Of a DNA stretch of 64,000 bases, positions 1-12,300 are shown one piece after another. The stretch is from Iris pallida (Eukaryota > Streptophyta > Magnoliopsida > Asparagales > Iridaceae). The stretch lies in assembly GCA_029216955.1 (NCBI GenBank), contig JANAVB010033216.1, positions 6,261,138 to 6,325,137 on the forward strand. Direction: 5' to 3'. The notes beneath the pieces are model-generated. The model made no database searches. It saw nothing but the letters and a program-made list of their open reading frames with translations, and was not told where the DNA came from. Each line of letters begins with the position of its first letter. Positions within the stretch are counted from its first letter, which is position 1. The position numbers and the translations under genes are program-made.

Positions 1-1
1 G

Positions 2-1116
2 TTCCAGTCTATCCAGATCCCCACGACTACTATTCGTAAAGTGGAGGCCATCTGTGCTGACTTTATCTGGAGGGGAGGAATGCATGCAAAATCCTGGGAC
101 CAGTTATGTTGGCCACGGGAGGAAGGAGGAGTGGGGTTGAGGCCTCTCCATACGGTCAGGAAGGCAGCTTGTGTGAAGATGGCCTGGAGATTCATCAAGG
201 GAGGGTCGCTCTGGACAGAATGGATGGCGAACAGATACCTGAGGAGGACCAACTTCTGGGCTTGCAGGATAGACAACAATTTCTCGGTCACGTTCAAGGC
301 CATCCTAAGGTGTAGACCGGTGCTTCAGACCGCTATCTGCAGGCACATGAAGGATGGGACGACTACCGGCCTCTGGCTGGACCCTTGGTTGGGTTCCAGA
401 TCCTTGCTCGAGCTTCTGGGGGGGCAGCTGGACAGAGAAGCGAGCAGGGGGCTCACATGTAGTCGGATCATCAAAGATGAAGTTTGGAGGCCAGAGGGAT
501 ATACATATACTACTCAGCTAGCAGAGGAGATTCGCCTTATTCCTATCGACGCTAGCCAGGCGGAGGATACATGGAGCTGGGCCAGCCCAGGTACGGGGGC
601 GGGTCAGGTCTATTCTGCTTTCGTAGCTGCTACGATTTGGTTCGGACCCACCACGAACAGGCTGAGGAGGTGGACTTCATTTGGGGCAAGGACGTCGCAC
701 GAAAAATGCAACTATGTGCATATCGTCTTCTCTGGGGTAGACTGTTGACGAGAGACAGACTCCTCCGGTTTGGGATGCAGATCCCGGATGCCAAATGTGT
801 GCTATGTAATGAGGAAGATGAATCTATGGGGCATTATTTCTTTGTTTGTCCGGTGACCTGGCACATTTGGACTGAGCAGTGTGCACAGCTGAGAGGAGGA
901 GTTGGGGTGGACCGAGACATCCGGAGCATTCTCAGCTGGGTCCGAGATCACAGAGGCCGGGATCCGGGGTGGGCTAGAAGAGCCAGAGTTCGTCTTGCTA
1001 CGTCTGTTTGGCACATCTGGAAGGAGCGGAACAGACGTATCTTTGAGGTCTTGACTACCCCCCCTATTGGAATTCTACATAATATAGAATTCGATGTATC
1101 TGTAATGGCCCCATAA
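2..1116 (+). pseudogene. LINE ORF2 C-terminus (reverse transcriptase end and zf-RVT domain), frameshifted
   Basis: The fragment encodes the end of the LINE polymerase after the catalytic core. Reading starts upstream of the window in the frame of position 41 and shifts at about 612-620 into the frame that ends at 1116. The last part holds the reverse-transcriptase zinc-binding domain: CVLC, then GHYFFVC, then WHIW, a C-x2-C...H-x4-C pattern. Unlike the other two copies, this one reads through VWHIWKERNRRIFE to a later stop at 1114-1116. That makes it the best guide to the ancestral C-terminus. The frame assignment comes from comparison with the other LINE copies. Confidence 0.85.
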
Positions 1117-1201
1117 TATTATTATTTGGGACATGGAGAGTTGTGATGTTGTACTTTAATACATTTTCCGCTATATGCGAGGAATAAATTCACCCTTATT
1201 C

Positions 1202-1204
<3 letters not shown>

Positions 1205-1277
<73 letters not shown>
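1205..1277. repeat. (AT)n microsatellite forming the LINE 3' tail
   Basis: About 36 AT dinucleotides follow directly after TTCCAA of the LINE 3' UTR. The same junction occurs in the other two LINE copies, so the repeat is probably the element's tail or target rather than a chance neighbour. Confidence 0.9.
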
Positions 1278-1278
<1 letters not shown>

Positions 1279-2184
1279 CTCTCATTTATAATAATCATCC
1301 ATCTATTCCCCTTTACATGCCACAAGAGGTGTCTTAATCAAATGATTGAAGTCATTGATGAATCATGTGCAATGCAAAGACATTTATTCCTAAGGCATGT
1401 GCACCAGTTTGTTGGCTGCACAAGATGACACACTATAGCCATGGCTGAGGGTGCATAATAATACAAGAAATGAAAAGTGCATGCTGATACATGGCTTGGG
1501 GGATGGGGAAAGATGATATACAGCTATATGGTGCTTGGTTGCTGTGCTGTCTTCTTATGCAAATCAAAACTTGGCTTCTATGTGGTTGCGGGGGATCTAG
1601 CTCTTTGCAACAACAAATTGGGGAATTGGGGATTTGGTTTATGCTGCTTTCAATTGGGTGCAAAGAGTCTGGAACTGGTGTCAGCCATTGGAGCAATTGC
1701 AAAGGTGCATATGTGAACTTTCTTCAGTGGAAGATTTTCCCAGGGGAAGCAAAAATACAAACTTCAAATTTAAGTGGACATTGCATAGAATTTATAAATA
1801 ACGAAAAAGGCAATTATATTGAATCATAATGTGGCTAGTGACTGTTGAACTCAAGACTTACTACTTATAGCTCGTCAATTACCAACTGGGCCACCACGAG
1901 AACAAAGACTATATAGAAGGAAACAAAAACTCAAGGGGGAGCAGCCACCCACCATTGGCCTATGGTGGCTCAGTCTCATTGGTCTTATGTCCAGGACACA
2001 GCATGAAAACTAAGTTTGTTTGGCTCAAGGACTTGAGAAAGCTGGCTTGTGCTGCCCTAGAGACAACATGAGTGCGACAAGGGAAACGAAGTAAAAAGTT
2101 TAAACACTGACTAACATGCGGGCAGGAAATCTAATATTACTGGCTGCATCCTCATGGCCATTCTTAAACCATGTCATATTATTC
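1278..2184. other. anonymous intergenic or intronic sequence
   Basis: No recognisable gene, TIR or LTR was seen. Short open frames at 1433-1829 overlap on both strands and lack family motifs or codon structure. The stretch may belong to a 3' intron of the peptidase gene or lie beyond it. Confidence 0.4.
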
Positions 2185-2393
2185 TAAGGCTGGGTTTGGG
2201 ATTGTCATCTTGGCTGCTTCTGCTTATTTTTCTGAAAGCAGGCCAAAAATACGTTTGGTAACAGAAGCTTATCAAAAATGTTCAGAAAGCAGTACAATTT
2301 TGGGCCAGCTTTTGACAGCAGGCGAGAGGTGCTGCCAAAAGCTGTCTGCTGCCGCTTTTTGAAAAAGCACCACCGATGCCAAACCAGGCCTAA
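2185..2393. mobile_element. Tourist-like MITE (PIF/Harbinger type)
   Basis: The element at 2188-2390 is 203 bp long. Its ends are GGCTGGGTTTGG and CCAAACCAGGCC, imperfect inverted repeats of about 12 bp. It is flanked by TAA on both sides (2185-2187 and 2391-2393), the 3-bp target duplication typical of PIF/Harbinger elements. It has no coding capacity. Confidence 0.8.
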
Positions 2394-3172
2394 TTACTGA
2401 TAGACACAATATATCAGATAAAAGCAACAACAAACTTTAATAAATAAGCACCAAGATGTCTAATTTTGGGAAACCTAACAACTAGGATAACTGAACATAT
2501 GACTAAATGGAAAGGAAAAAAAAAAAGCTAAGCAATATAAAATGGTGCTTAACTTGTTCAATGTCCAGCTTAAAGTGTTGCATGCTGAGAATAGTATCTT
2601 TGCCTATTCTGTGCCTAGATCTAAATCAAAGTAATTGTTACTTACAAAATAGAATCTCTTGCTTCAGTTTTAGACCAGAAAACAGATCCCGCCTTCTTTT
2701 CAGTGATTTACACATGTCACTGCAATAGACTTAGTAATATCCTGAATCATAGATTTGAAACAACTTAGTTGAGGTTCAGATTGTTAAGAAACAAATTAGA
2801 TAAGCTATATTTAAAACATAACAGTTTCTATATCTAGTGTATAATACTAAATACTGTTTTCTGTTATTGAAGCATTTGAGATTTAATGAACTATATTATG
2901 GACTTATGCAAGAGACTTTTCTGTTCTAGCAAAGAATTTGCGTGCAACATTGGTATCAATGCTGCACAGACACAGATCCAGCACAAGTGGATAACCAATT
3001 TTGGCTTGCTTGGTGTCATGTCTCAAATTTGCCCAACAGAGAGAACACAGCAACAACGATGACTTTTAAAGAGTTAGGAATTCATTGACTGGTAGACACC
3101 CAAACACCAATCAATATGCTATTAAAGCGAACAGATTCAAATATATATTAGAATTTATCAGTTAACTATTAT
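2394..3172. other. anonymous AT-rich sequence
   Basis: No exon, TIR or long repeat was recognised. The 2507-2728 open frame has no identifiable motif and is probably chance. Confidence 0.4.
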
Positions 3173-3310
3173 TGTATACCTCACTTTAGTCTCACATCGC
3201 AGGGCTAAAGGAGGATGTCATGACTTGCTCCTATAAATATTCCAAGGCTTCTCATGTTTTATTCACATCAATAAATTAAGTGTTCTCTCTGAATTTCATG
3301 GTATCAAAAC
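3173..3310 (+). mobile_element. solo or truncated LTR remnant with a primer-site-like end
   Basis: The stretch has the layout of a small plant LTR: a TG start, the common TAGTCTCACATCG-type motif, a TATAAATA box near 3233, and then TGGTATCAAAAC at 3299-3310. The last motif is a variant of the tRNA-iMet primer site TGGTATCAGAGC. No second LTR or coding region was found. The exact start is a guess. Confidence 0.45.
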
Positions 3311-4590
3311 TATGAAATTTTGAGAGAATCCTAACTCCAAAAAAAAAAAAACCCCAACCACCCTCTCCAACCATCCCCACACTTCAACTCCAAAAATTCT
3401 AAGTTTTATTGTGGACCTAGTGGTTAAAGTGCAACAAATACAAGTCAAAGAACATTAAATCATCCCATATCAGTTGTTCCATAGTATGGGATCTCACTGA
3501 CTAAATGATAAAGGATTGATCATAGAAAAGATTTTCCTTGAAGATCTAATTTTGTTTGTGTATGACCTCTTGGACAATTACTAGTCATCTCCAGTGGAAA
3601 AATTGAATTCCATATAGCCTAGCTACAAAGTCCTATGTTCATTCATGATGCTATCTATGAGATAATAGTGATGACAAGGCAATTTGCTTTGGAACCGAAA
3701 GAAGTAGACAATGTCGCATTTCTACCCGTGAAATAATATGAAATTAAAAAAACATACACTCTAGACAATCCACCTTCATGTTTTGCAGTATTTGACCAAT
3801 CGTAAATTTGTATGTTACATTTACTATAGCGGTTCCTTGAGAATCCATTAAAGGAAAGTTTCCAATAAACACATTCACAACAGATTAAAGAATATAAACA
3901 TTAAATAAATGAAAGGATCCAAGTTCTCAAAGAAATATGATTAAACAAATATATGATGAGTATTAAAATTGTACATGTGTTCTTGGGCTTTGGCATGTTG
4001 ATATCAAATGTCATATGATATGTCAGGGATAAATTAATTATTGGGTATCCATATTGAACTCCTTAAATATACCTTATATATAAGAATCAATACAAAACCT
4101 ATATGAACTATCTAAAATGTCCCAAGTGTGGTAAATACTAAACATATATGAATATCGACCAATTTGTTGTGCGAAAATTCAAGGCAAAATAATAAAGGAT
4201 CTGATCTACCTATCTATAGACTAAGATAATAACTAACAACAAGATAAATCTACTTATTTTCACCAAATAGCAAGTAAATTATATAATTACTTGCCTGTCT
4301 ACTAAAAAAAACAAAGGAGATAATAGAAATAAGAGAATAAAGAAAGGTACTAAATAAATAAAAATATACATACCAGTGTCGGCATCAAGTGTTGATGTCT
4401 TGGCCATCAGAGCCGTCGATAACACTGTTGCAATCTTAAATGGATGTCATTGTAGTCATCATGATTGCAAGATCATGAGAGGGGGAGAGAGAGAGAATGA
4501 GGAAAAGATGATGTTGATTGTGAAGACGAGAAAAAAAAGTTGATGGAGTTGTTGGTAGCCACCAAAGATGTCGGTGGACAGCAGTTGCCA
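3311..4590. other. anonymous AT-rich sequence
   Basis: Nothing was recognised beyond a short A run and a C-rich patch near 3340-3400. No peptidase exon encoding the expected residues after SGFHQ could be found here. Confidence 0.4.
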
Positions 4591-4595
4591 AGTCA

Positions 4596-4709
4596 CGTTT
4601 TGGACATGGTGAGAGAGAGAGAGAGAGAGAGAGGTTTTCTGCTTACTGGATTTTGTAAATTTAGGGATCATACAACTTTGTAAACGACATATGGGTGCAT
4701 TTTGGACAT

Positions 4710-4767
<58 letters not shown>

Positions 4768-4823
4768 TTTCTGCTTTTAAGATTTGTAAATTTAGGGATC
4801 ATACAACTTTGTAAACATATGGG
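4596..4823. repeat. direct duplication carrying (GA)n tracts
   Basis: Two copies of a unit of roughly 110-120 bp follow each other. Each has TTTTGGACATG, then a (GA)n run, then GGTTTTCTGC, then GTAAATTTAGGGATC and ACAACTTTGTAAAC. The GA runs differ in length (about 4608-4633 and 4708-4766), as expected from slippage after duplication. Confidence 0.8.
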
Positions 4824-5369
4824 TTATACCTGTGTCAGCATGTATTCTTAATGAAACCATTAAGCCAACTAGGTAAAGCCAACGAATTTTCATCGCCAAC
4901 GAATTTTCATCGTATAGGGTATCAATGATATTGGGGTCCAAGGCTCCAGGCCCAAATGTTGGCTGACATATCTCAAAAATGACAAATGATAAAGATGCAT
5001 TTTGATGTCATTTTTCTTTTAAAACCAACATTTGGGCTGACATAAGAAACAATACATATAATTGACACTGATCAAATAGTAGAAAAAGTTTCAAGGACTT
5101 TTGAAAGCTAAACACTCATCATGCATGATAAATCAAAAGTATCAGGACTAAACTTCTCAGAAACTGGAAGCATCACTAGATGCATCTACTCCATAATTAC
5201 TTGACATTCGAGTCTGATTTAGTGTCTTATTGCAGGCTAACAGCCAAAATATCAAAGCTTCAAAGCAGAGATAAATTCCTTCCATTTTTCAGTATTTTCA
5301 GTAAACTAGGGGAAAAAAAGAAGGCCGAAATTAAATGGAGGTTCCACAAAATATCTGGGAAGTGTGTAC
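4824..5369. other. probable intron sequence downstream of the last recognised exon
   Basis: It follows the GT donor at 5369-5368 on the minus strand. The next expected peptidase exon was looked for and not found, so the intron is probably longer than this stretch. A short direct repeat, CAACGAATTTTCATCG, occurs twice near 4880-4912. Confidence 0.45.
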
Positions 5370-5415
5370 CTGATGGAAACCAGACATCATTTTTAGAGAG
5401 ATGCTTTCATAACAC
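5370..5415 (-). CDS. peptidase exon 12, last one recognised
   Basis: It is 46 bp. It completes the split Trp codon, then reads [15 protein letters not shown]. The acceptor is CCTAG and the donor is GTACAC. The family continues with about 200 more residues that include the substrate-binding His and Tyr residues; these are not in the window. Confidence 0.88.
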
Positions 5416-8400
5416 CTAGGTAAAACTCTTACTTCAGTACTGTATCAGGTGATACTGGTCAAAGTACATCAAAATGAGGAACGTTATGATTGATTCAACA
5501 TACCAGTTCTCAAGAACCTGACTAGGAATTTCAATGAAATCAGCTTCAATACGAAGTCCAGAAAACCTAGCAAATGTTGCATGATTGCATATATGATGGA
5601 CCTGGCAAGTAGGTGATAAAGCTTTACATGTAAGAAATTTCAACCAATGAAAGCAAGATGCATATAATGAATAGATATCCAGAGTTAAGCAAGCTACCAA
5701 GCATTTCTAACATGCAATCTAATATCATTAACTTAACGAGCAAATATTAAGAAGCCTGAGGCTAAGGAATGCTGCATACTTAACATCAACAGTGCAGTGC
5801 ACGCAAGGCTTTGTGAATAGACAATTCAGTCAGATCCCAACATTTAGTTCAAACCTAATATTGAGGCATCCCTTACAGTAAGTTACAAAACTTACATAGT
5901 TACTGTAAGAAACTGTATTAAAGTTTGAGGTCTACATTACCACATGAGAAAATTCATGGAAGAGAGTAACAACTTCAGAGAATCTCAATAAGACTGGGTC
6001 TCCGTCAATTTGTTTAGGACATTGAGATGATATTAGAGCAATTGGGATCTGCAGAGGTAAAAGAAACATCATTCAAGAAAATAATAACGTAAAAAAAAAA
6101 TGAAATTTCAAGTATTGGTGAAGACTTGAGAGAACCATGAACGAAGCTAGTTTTAAGTATCCACACATTCATGAGTACGCAGAATGCATACCATATCAGT
6201 TAATGCAAAAACTGGCTAATTGTTCTGCGTTTTACAATTGACGTAAATGCATGTGCTACATTACAATAGTATTCCACTCATCAATCTTAAACACACATAT
6301 TGCACTATAATGATCATAGCATTCGCAATATCGGTATCGGACCTTTCCTATGAATATCGATATCGACAGTTTCGATGGTTTCGGATTGGAGTATGAAAAA
6401 ATTTGGTATCGAAAAGCAAATAAATATTAATAAATTAGAAAAAAATATTTTACACATTTAGGCATAGTCTTAAGTTTTGTGGTGTGTGTATTTAGTAGTT
6501 TTGAAATTGAATGAAATAATAGTAACCATTACTGATTGGTTTAGATGCGATAAATAAGTTCTCTTCATTTATATGCTTTTACAATCTTACTATGATTTTA
6601 CACCCTTGCTCATTGGTCGTTTTCGTTCAATTTTTCCTGTCAATTGATTTTACCACATTACCATGCTTTTACACCCATGTTGATTGGTCTTTTGCGTTAT
6701 TTCTTTTTCTACCAATTGCTTTTATAACCTTATGCTTTTACACCCTTGATTGGTCTTTTTCGTTTAATTTTTTCTGCCGAATTGACTGGGAAAGAGACCC
6801 CAAAAATCGGTATCGATCAATATCGGTAGCGGCGGAATCGGATCCCCCAACATTGGTATCGATCAGTATCAGTGGCAGTCGGTATCAGATTGAGACATGC
6901 CTAATAGTAAGTATCCACCGTATCATAATGGTATTAGCCGGTACTGAAAAGAATAGATCATAGCCCCTAACAATTAACCTTTTTTTCCAATTCTGATATA
7001 CTTCTTTCTTTCTCATGTGTCATTGCGGGCGCTGATTGTTGTGCACAAATATCAATGCAGTTTAAGATGTTAATAGGCCAAGCTTAGGCAAGGATATACA
7101 ACAATTAAAACGCAAAAAGAGCAAACTTGTCTTAGTCTACTGTAAACTTTGTTAGCCCAATAATTAGTTTGATTTTTTTTCTTATGGTTAATCGATTAAG
7201 TTTAGTATTACAATTACTATATTGTTACTCCTTAAACTTGGCCCAGTCCTAGTGTGCATTAATATTATCATCCTCGCGACTATGTATATTGTTTTGTCTG
7301 TCTAATATTTATTTTGCAGAAAAACAATAAGCAAGATTAAAAATGGAATTATGCAAATGAAGAAATCATGATGGACCAAAGACACTATTAGCCCAAAGAT
7401 TTATCTAAACCACCCACGATATCTCCAAGTCCACGAACATGATTTTGGGAGTTTCGCTGACTGATCAACGGACAGGGGTCGAGAGGACAGCATCCCTCGT
7501 AGGGGTTTGGAAGTGAAGTCGCCAAAAGCTAATCAGATTTCTATATCTAGTTTGCTTAGGAAAATTACTATCGAGATGAACAAAAGAAGAAGCCAAACTA
7601 TCACATTCTCGAGTTCAGTGTAATATTTATATTAATTCTCTAGGAAAGTTTGTAACTCAATAGATGTTTGGCAAACGAAAGCTCCAAAATCAGAAACTTA
7701 GTCAAACATCCAAAATACCAAAAACAATATATTGTCGTATATCGGGTATACCGACAGTATATAGGAACAAAATTGTTTCCAATAACTTTCTGTCATTTTT
7801 AGCCACACAAAATTGTCACAACAGTATACCAACGATATATCAATGGTATACGTTTGTGAGTAGTCTGCTCAGTATTAAATGTAGTAGCGACTAATTTTCT
7901 AGCCGTTATTATACGGACATTATACCGACAATATATTGTCAGCACAATAACAACTATTTTGAGAGTTGTGTGTGAGCTATATAAACTCCATTTGACCTTA
8001 TTTATTTTTACTTCTTTGGACCTAAAATTTTCTAATATATGCAAATCTCTTCACATATACTAGAACTTTCATTTACCAAATCTATTTGCAATAATTGAGT
8101 TGTAAAGGACGATCGTTAAATTGTTGTAAGAAACCATCATTCTTGTAAGAGAGTTCGCAAGCCTTCGTATCAAAGTTTGTGTGGAAGTCGGCGAGTCATT
8201 CGAATCAAAGTTCGTGTGTAAGAAGTCGGCGATTCCTTCGAATCAAAGCTCGCAAGTGTAACTATTTTTCATAATAGTAGATTAAAAGTTGGAGAGAGTT
8301 TCAGAACTGGAGTACCTCACGAAGGATACCAAGATATATCGAGCGTTTGCATTCATGCCTTATTTCTAGCACATACTTTAAATTTCCTATTATCATTCTT

Positions 8401-9257
8401 AATTGTGCATAATTGTTAGTTAAACCCTATTCACCCCCCTCCTCTAAGGTGTTTTCAAACTTTAGGAAGGAAGCTCATTTATTAATACCCCTAAAGAAAA
8501 GTAGCTAGCAAGGGCAGTAGGTAAGTTTACACGAAGGTATTAGAAATTTAGAATCAATTAAGCGAAAGAGTTACTCAAATCTGTAGAGAAAATACACTGA
8601 AACCAATGCAAAAATAAATAAATAAAAACAAATTATTGTTTCTAAAATTATAAAAAAGGTTACAATAGTATGTTACTTGAAGAATTTATTCTCTACTATG
8701 ACTCGAGTGTTTAGATAAAATGCATGTGTTGCACCTTTCAAGTGATAAAAGTTGACAAGTCATATTACAATTTAGTTTTTTTTTTTTTTGCATACAAGTC
8801 CCTTAAATCTACTACATTTTAAATACATCCCCCAAAATTTGTTAACATTAGAACTCCCACAAATCACTAGAAAATAGAGTTACGGATCACTCTAGTTATT
8901 TAAGGTCTATTTGTTTTCTCTATGCTCTGATTTCTTCTTATTATTATTCTTTCATTTTCTTATGTTTTGTTCTTCGCTTTCTTTTACTTTTTAATTTGTT
9001 TTGCTTTCTCACATGTGTTGCATGGACATGCCAAAATGGTGTACGTGCCCATGTCCACTATGAATTGGACTCGGACTCGGTCCAATACGGACGGATTCAA
9101 ACGGCCACGTCTTGGACACGTTTCACCTATGTAACTACACAAAATCAGGCCAGATTCAGGCAGAATTCATCTAAGTGATATATTTTGTTTTTCAAAATGA
9201 CTTGGGTTTACACTTGGAGAGAGAAAAAAGAAGAAAAGAGAGAAAAGAGAGAGAGAG

Positions 9258-9309
<52 letters not shown>

Positions 9310-12300
9310 CCTACCTCCAGTCGAGCAAGAAGGAGACGAGAAAGAAGAAGTTACTATTGGTAAAAGGAAGGAGACAAAAAAAAGTGCATGGAGGCAGTAG
9401 TGGGAAAAGATGAGTAGAATTTCAACACTGAACACTGAACCCAACATAGTCAATCTAAAATACGAAATAACATACAAGTAGAACAATTGATAGAGAAGCT
9501 CCATGGAATGCGTTCAATGGGATGTAGGTGAGAAGCTGTAGCAGACTATGTGTACTAGTTGACTATGCTTACACTGAAGGGAATGTTCTAGCGAGTAACA
9601 CTCAGGTAGATGAGTTCCTTGACGATTCAACAATACACGATGCAAAGAGGAAGACATGGATCAACAAAGGAGTTTAATGTTGGAAACATATATTGTGATC
9701 TATAGGAAAACATCTCCTCAAAATTAATCCCAGAACATTTGGTGAAGCTTTTATTAACCAACGAGTTTTGAGGCTCAAATAGTCTGCCAGGATTGTGATT
9801 GGTAATGATACATCCATTTGCAACCAACTCGTGAGTGCCTCTTGGGTAGAGTAACAAGATCCCATGTGTCGTTGGAACAAAAAGCCTTCAGCCCATTGCC
9901 CATCATCCATAAAAGCACACCAATCGGGATGTTGCATGGCCTCTGAACAAAAAAAAAAATCAAGGATAATTAACTACCAACCTGGCAAAAAGAAGGGGTG
10001 AGGCGATGGTAAGACATACACATGAGACATAGGATAAATAGTACTAGATCTTGGCATCTTACCTATTGAATGGGCAATTATTGTGCCCTTCCGAATGAGG
10101 CAGAGAAACAAAAGGGGCAATAGATAAGGGTATGGGATTTTGCTTGCCCATCCGAACGAGGCAGAGAAACAAAAGGGACAATAGACAAGGGTATGGAATT
10201 CTGCAGAAACGGCCTCTTGTTCTTGTGAATATAGACCATGAGTTCCATAGGCTACTGGGTCACAAAAATAGTGGCGAATAGATCATCAAGGCTATGACAG
10301 GACAAGGAGGCTCATATGAGATTTGATCTGTGGCTCACAAGGAGCTAAGGAATGATGGTGCAAGAGAAATTGAGGATGGTGGCTCGGAATGAGGATGGTG
10401 GCTCAGAAGGAGAGTCCATGCTCGTGAGGAGCTGAAGATGGTGAAGTTGGTAAGGAGAAGTAGGTATCATTTTCAGATGAGATAAAGTAAAAGTATCCTT
10501 TTAGGATATGGGAGTTACTTACAAGATATGACTATAAGTATTTTAGGGGGTACTTATACAAGACATGTAGAGCCCCTTCTTGGTGGTTCTCCAATATATG
10601 ATTAAAAGATTAAATACTAATAAGACAAAATTAAAGAGACATACATCTACAACTATTAAGAACTTATATGCATATGGATGGAGAGGTGAGCGGTGGGGAG
10701 AAGGGTAAAGGGGTGGCGTTGCGGTTTTCGACCGGAGAGGAAAAGAAAACGAGTGAGATGAGGACATCAGTCTTTTGACGCAATTAACCCAAGGATTAGG
10801 TTAACTGTTAGCTGATAGTGATGTAGAGGGATTCATAATAGCAATGAACAAGATTTAGGTGTGAAGATAGTAAATTTAAGGGTTTAGGCAAGAAAATTTA
10901 CAATATATGCATGCCAATATCAAGGATTTTAGTAAGAAAGAAATTGTTCAAATCATACGAATGCAAACTAAAAAATTACATGTAAGAATAAGGGAAATGT
11001 CATTATTCTCACTCTTTGGCTTGATATGTCATAGAGATTAATGCAATTCCTATAACAAATTGTATCATCTTACCTCTTCGTCTAGACTCTTTATAGTCTA
11101 AGGATTTAGAGGGTGGTCCTTGGTTGCATGAGCTTTAAACTGGCTTCTATGTTTTATGGCATGACTCTTTTATGTTCATAGCTACTTTGTCTAGGAATTT
11201 GGCACCAACAAAGAGGGCTGACATCTGTCAGGTGGACACTCGGTCATAAAAAGGTTGTCAATTCTTGAGCTTTTTATGATCCATAGCTGACCCTATTTTG
11301 ATGGGAGAAGGCTTGGATGGTGATGACATGTAAGAATAAGGAAGAAAATGAACCAATCAGTATAAAGATATCACCACAAAAATTGTTATTTCATCCTAGT
11401 AATAGAACAGAAAAAGGTCAGCACGAAAAGAGCATACTATGTGCATATTTCTCTTCCAACTAAACTATTGATTCACTTAAGTGATGGATATTATTATATA
11501 TTAAGGAAGCATGAAATAAGACTAGTCACCTTCCGCGTGCCATCAGAAGATAAGCATCCATTTTGAAGTGGCAAAACACAGGTGTGGGAATATTTTCCTT
11601 CTCTGAGAGAGACACTAGAACTTTAGATCTTAAACATTTAATAAACTGACACAGCTAATTGTCTGAGATGAAGCAAATGAACCTGGAAAACAAATCAACG
11701 TAGAAGTAACCCAAGAGCTCATTTGAACTGAAATCCGTAACAGAATAAAGGCAAACTGTTTCATGCCAAACCTCAACATCTTTTGTTTCCTGAAATCTTA
11801 ACCCTGCATCAAGAATAATAAACATATAAAAAAGGAATATAAATTCTTAACATGCATTTCCCATGAAGTCATAGTGTGCTTCTACCCAATGAACATTTAC
11901 TTAGTATAAGACATCAATTGCAGTCAGGAAGTTAAGTTCAAGAATACAATTTACCAAACAAGTCTTGGAAAATCTTAAAAATCCCAGACAGAACTAAGTT
12001 GACTGGAAAGTATTTTTTCACTTCTCCAAGGTCCAGATCAAACTGCTGTTCTTCAGCCCTCTTCATGTAATACAATAAATCTTCCATACCAAAGGGAGAA
12101 TCCCTTCTTCCTTACTCTGATAACTCGAAAAGCAGTTGAATGTTCAGAATGAAGTCAGTAAATAGAATTTATGAATGGCATAAGGTTGCCACAAACCTTG
12201 AGATCTTTAAGCATATTGAGCTCTCTCATTGCCAGGTCAGTAAGATTAGCTGAGATATCTTCTAAAAATTCAAAAACCTGAAGGTTACAAAAAGAGCTTG

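Larger units (their letters stand above)
1..1277 (+). mobile_element. LINE-A copy 3, 3' portion of an L1-type non-LTR retrotransposon
   Basis: The C-terminal part of ORF2, a short 3' UTR and an (AT)n tail are visible, and the element continues left of the window. The protein matches the two LINE copies at 49323-54918 and 55062-58159 in this window, for example the motif CADFIWRGGMHA. The 3' UTR ends GGAATAAATTCACC...TTCCAAAT and runs straight into AT dinucleotides instead of poly(A). The coding part is broken by a frameshift, so this copy is dead. It lies in or beyond the 3' part of the peptidase gene. Confidence 0.9.

Noticed and set aside
1122..1325. Minus-strand ORF of repeated Tyr-Ile
   Set aside because: It is a translation of the (AT)n microsatellite.
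9175..9504. Charged or Ser-Leu ORFs around the GA repeat
   Set aside because: They exist only because (GA)n is open in several frames; no conserved sequence flanks the repeat.
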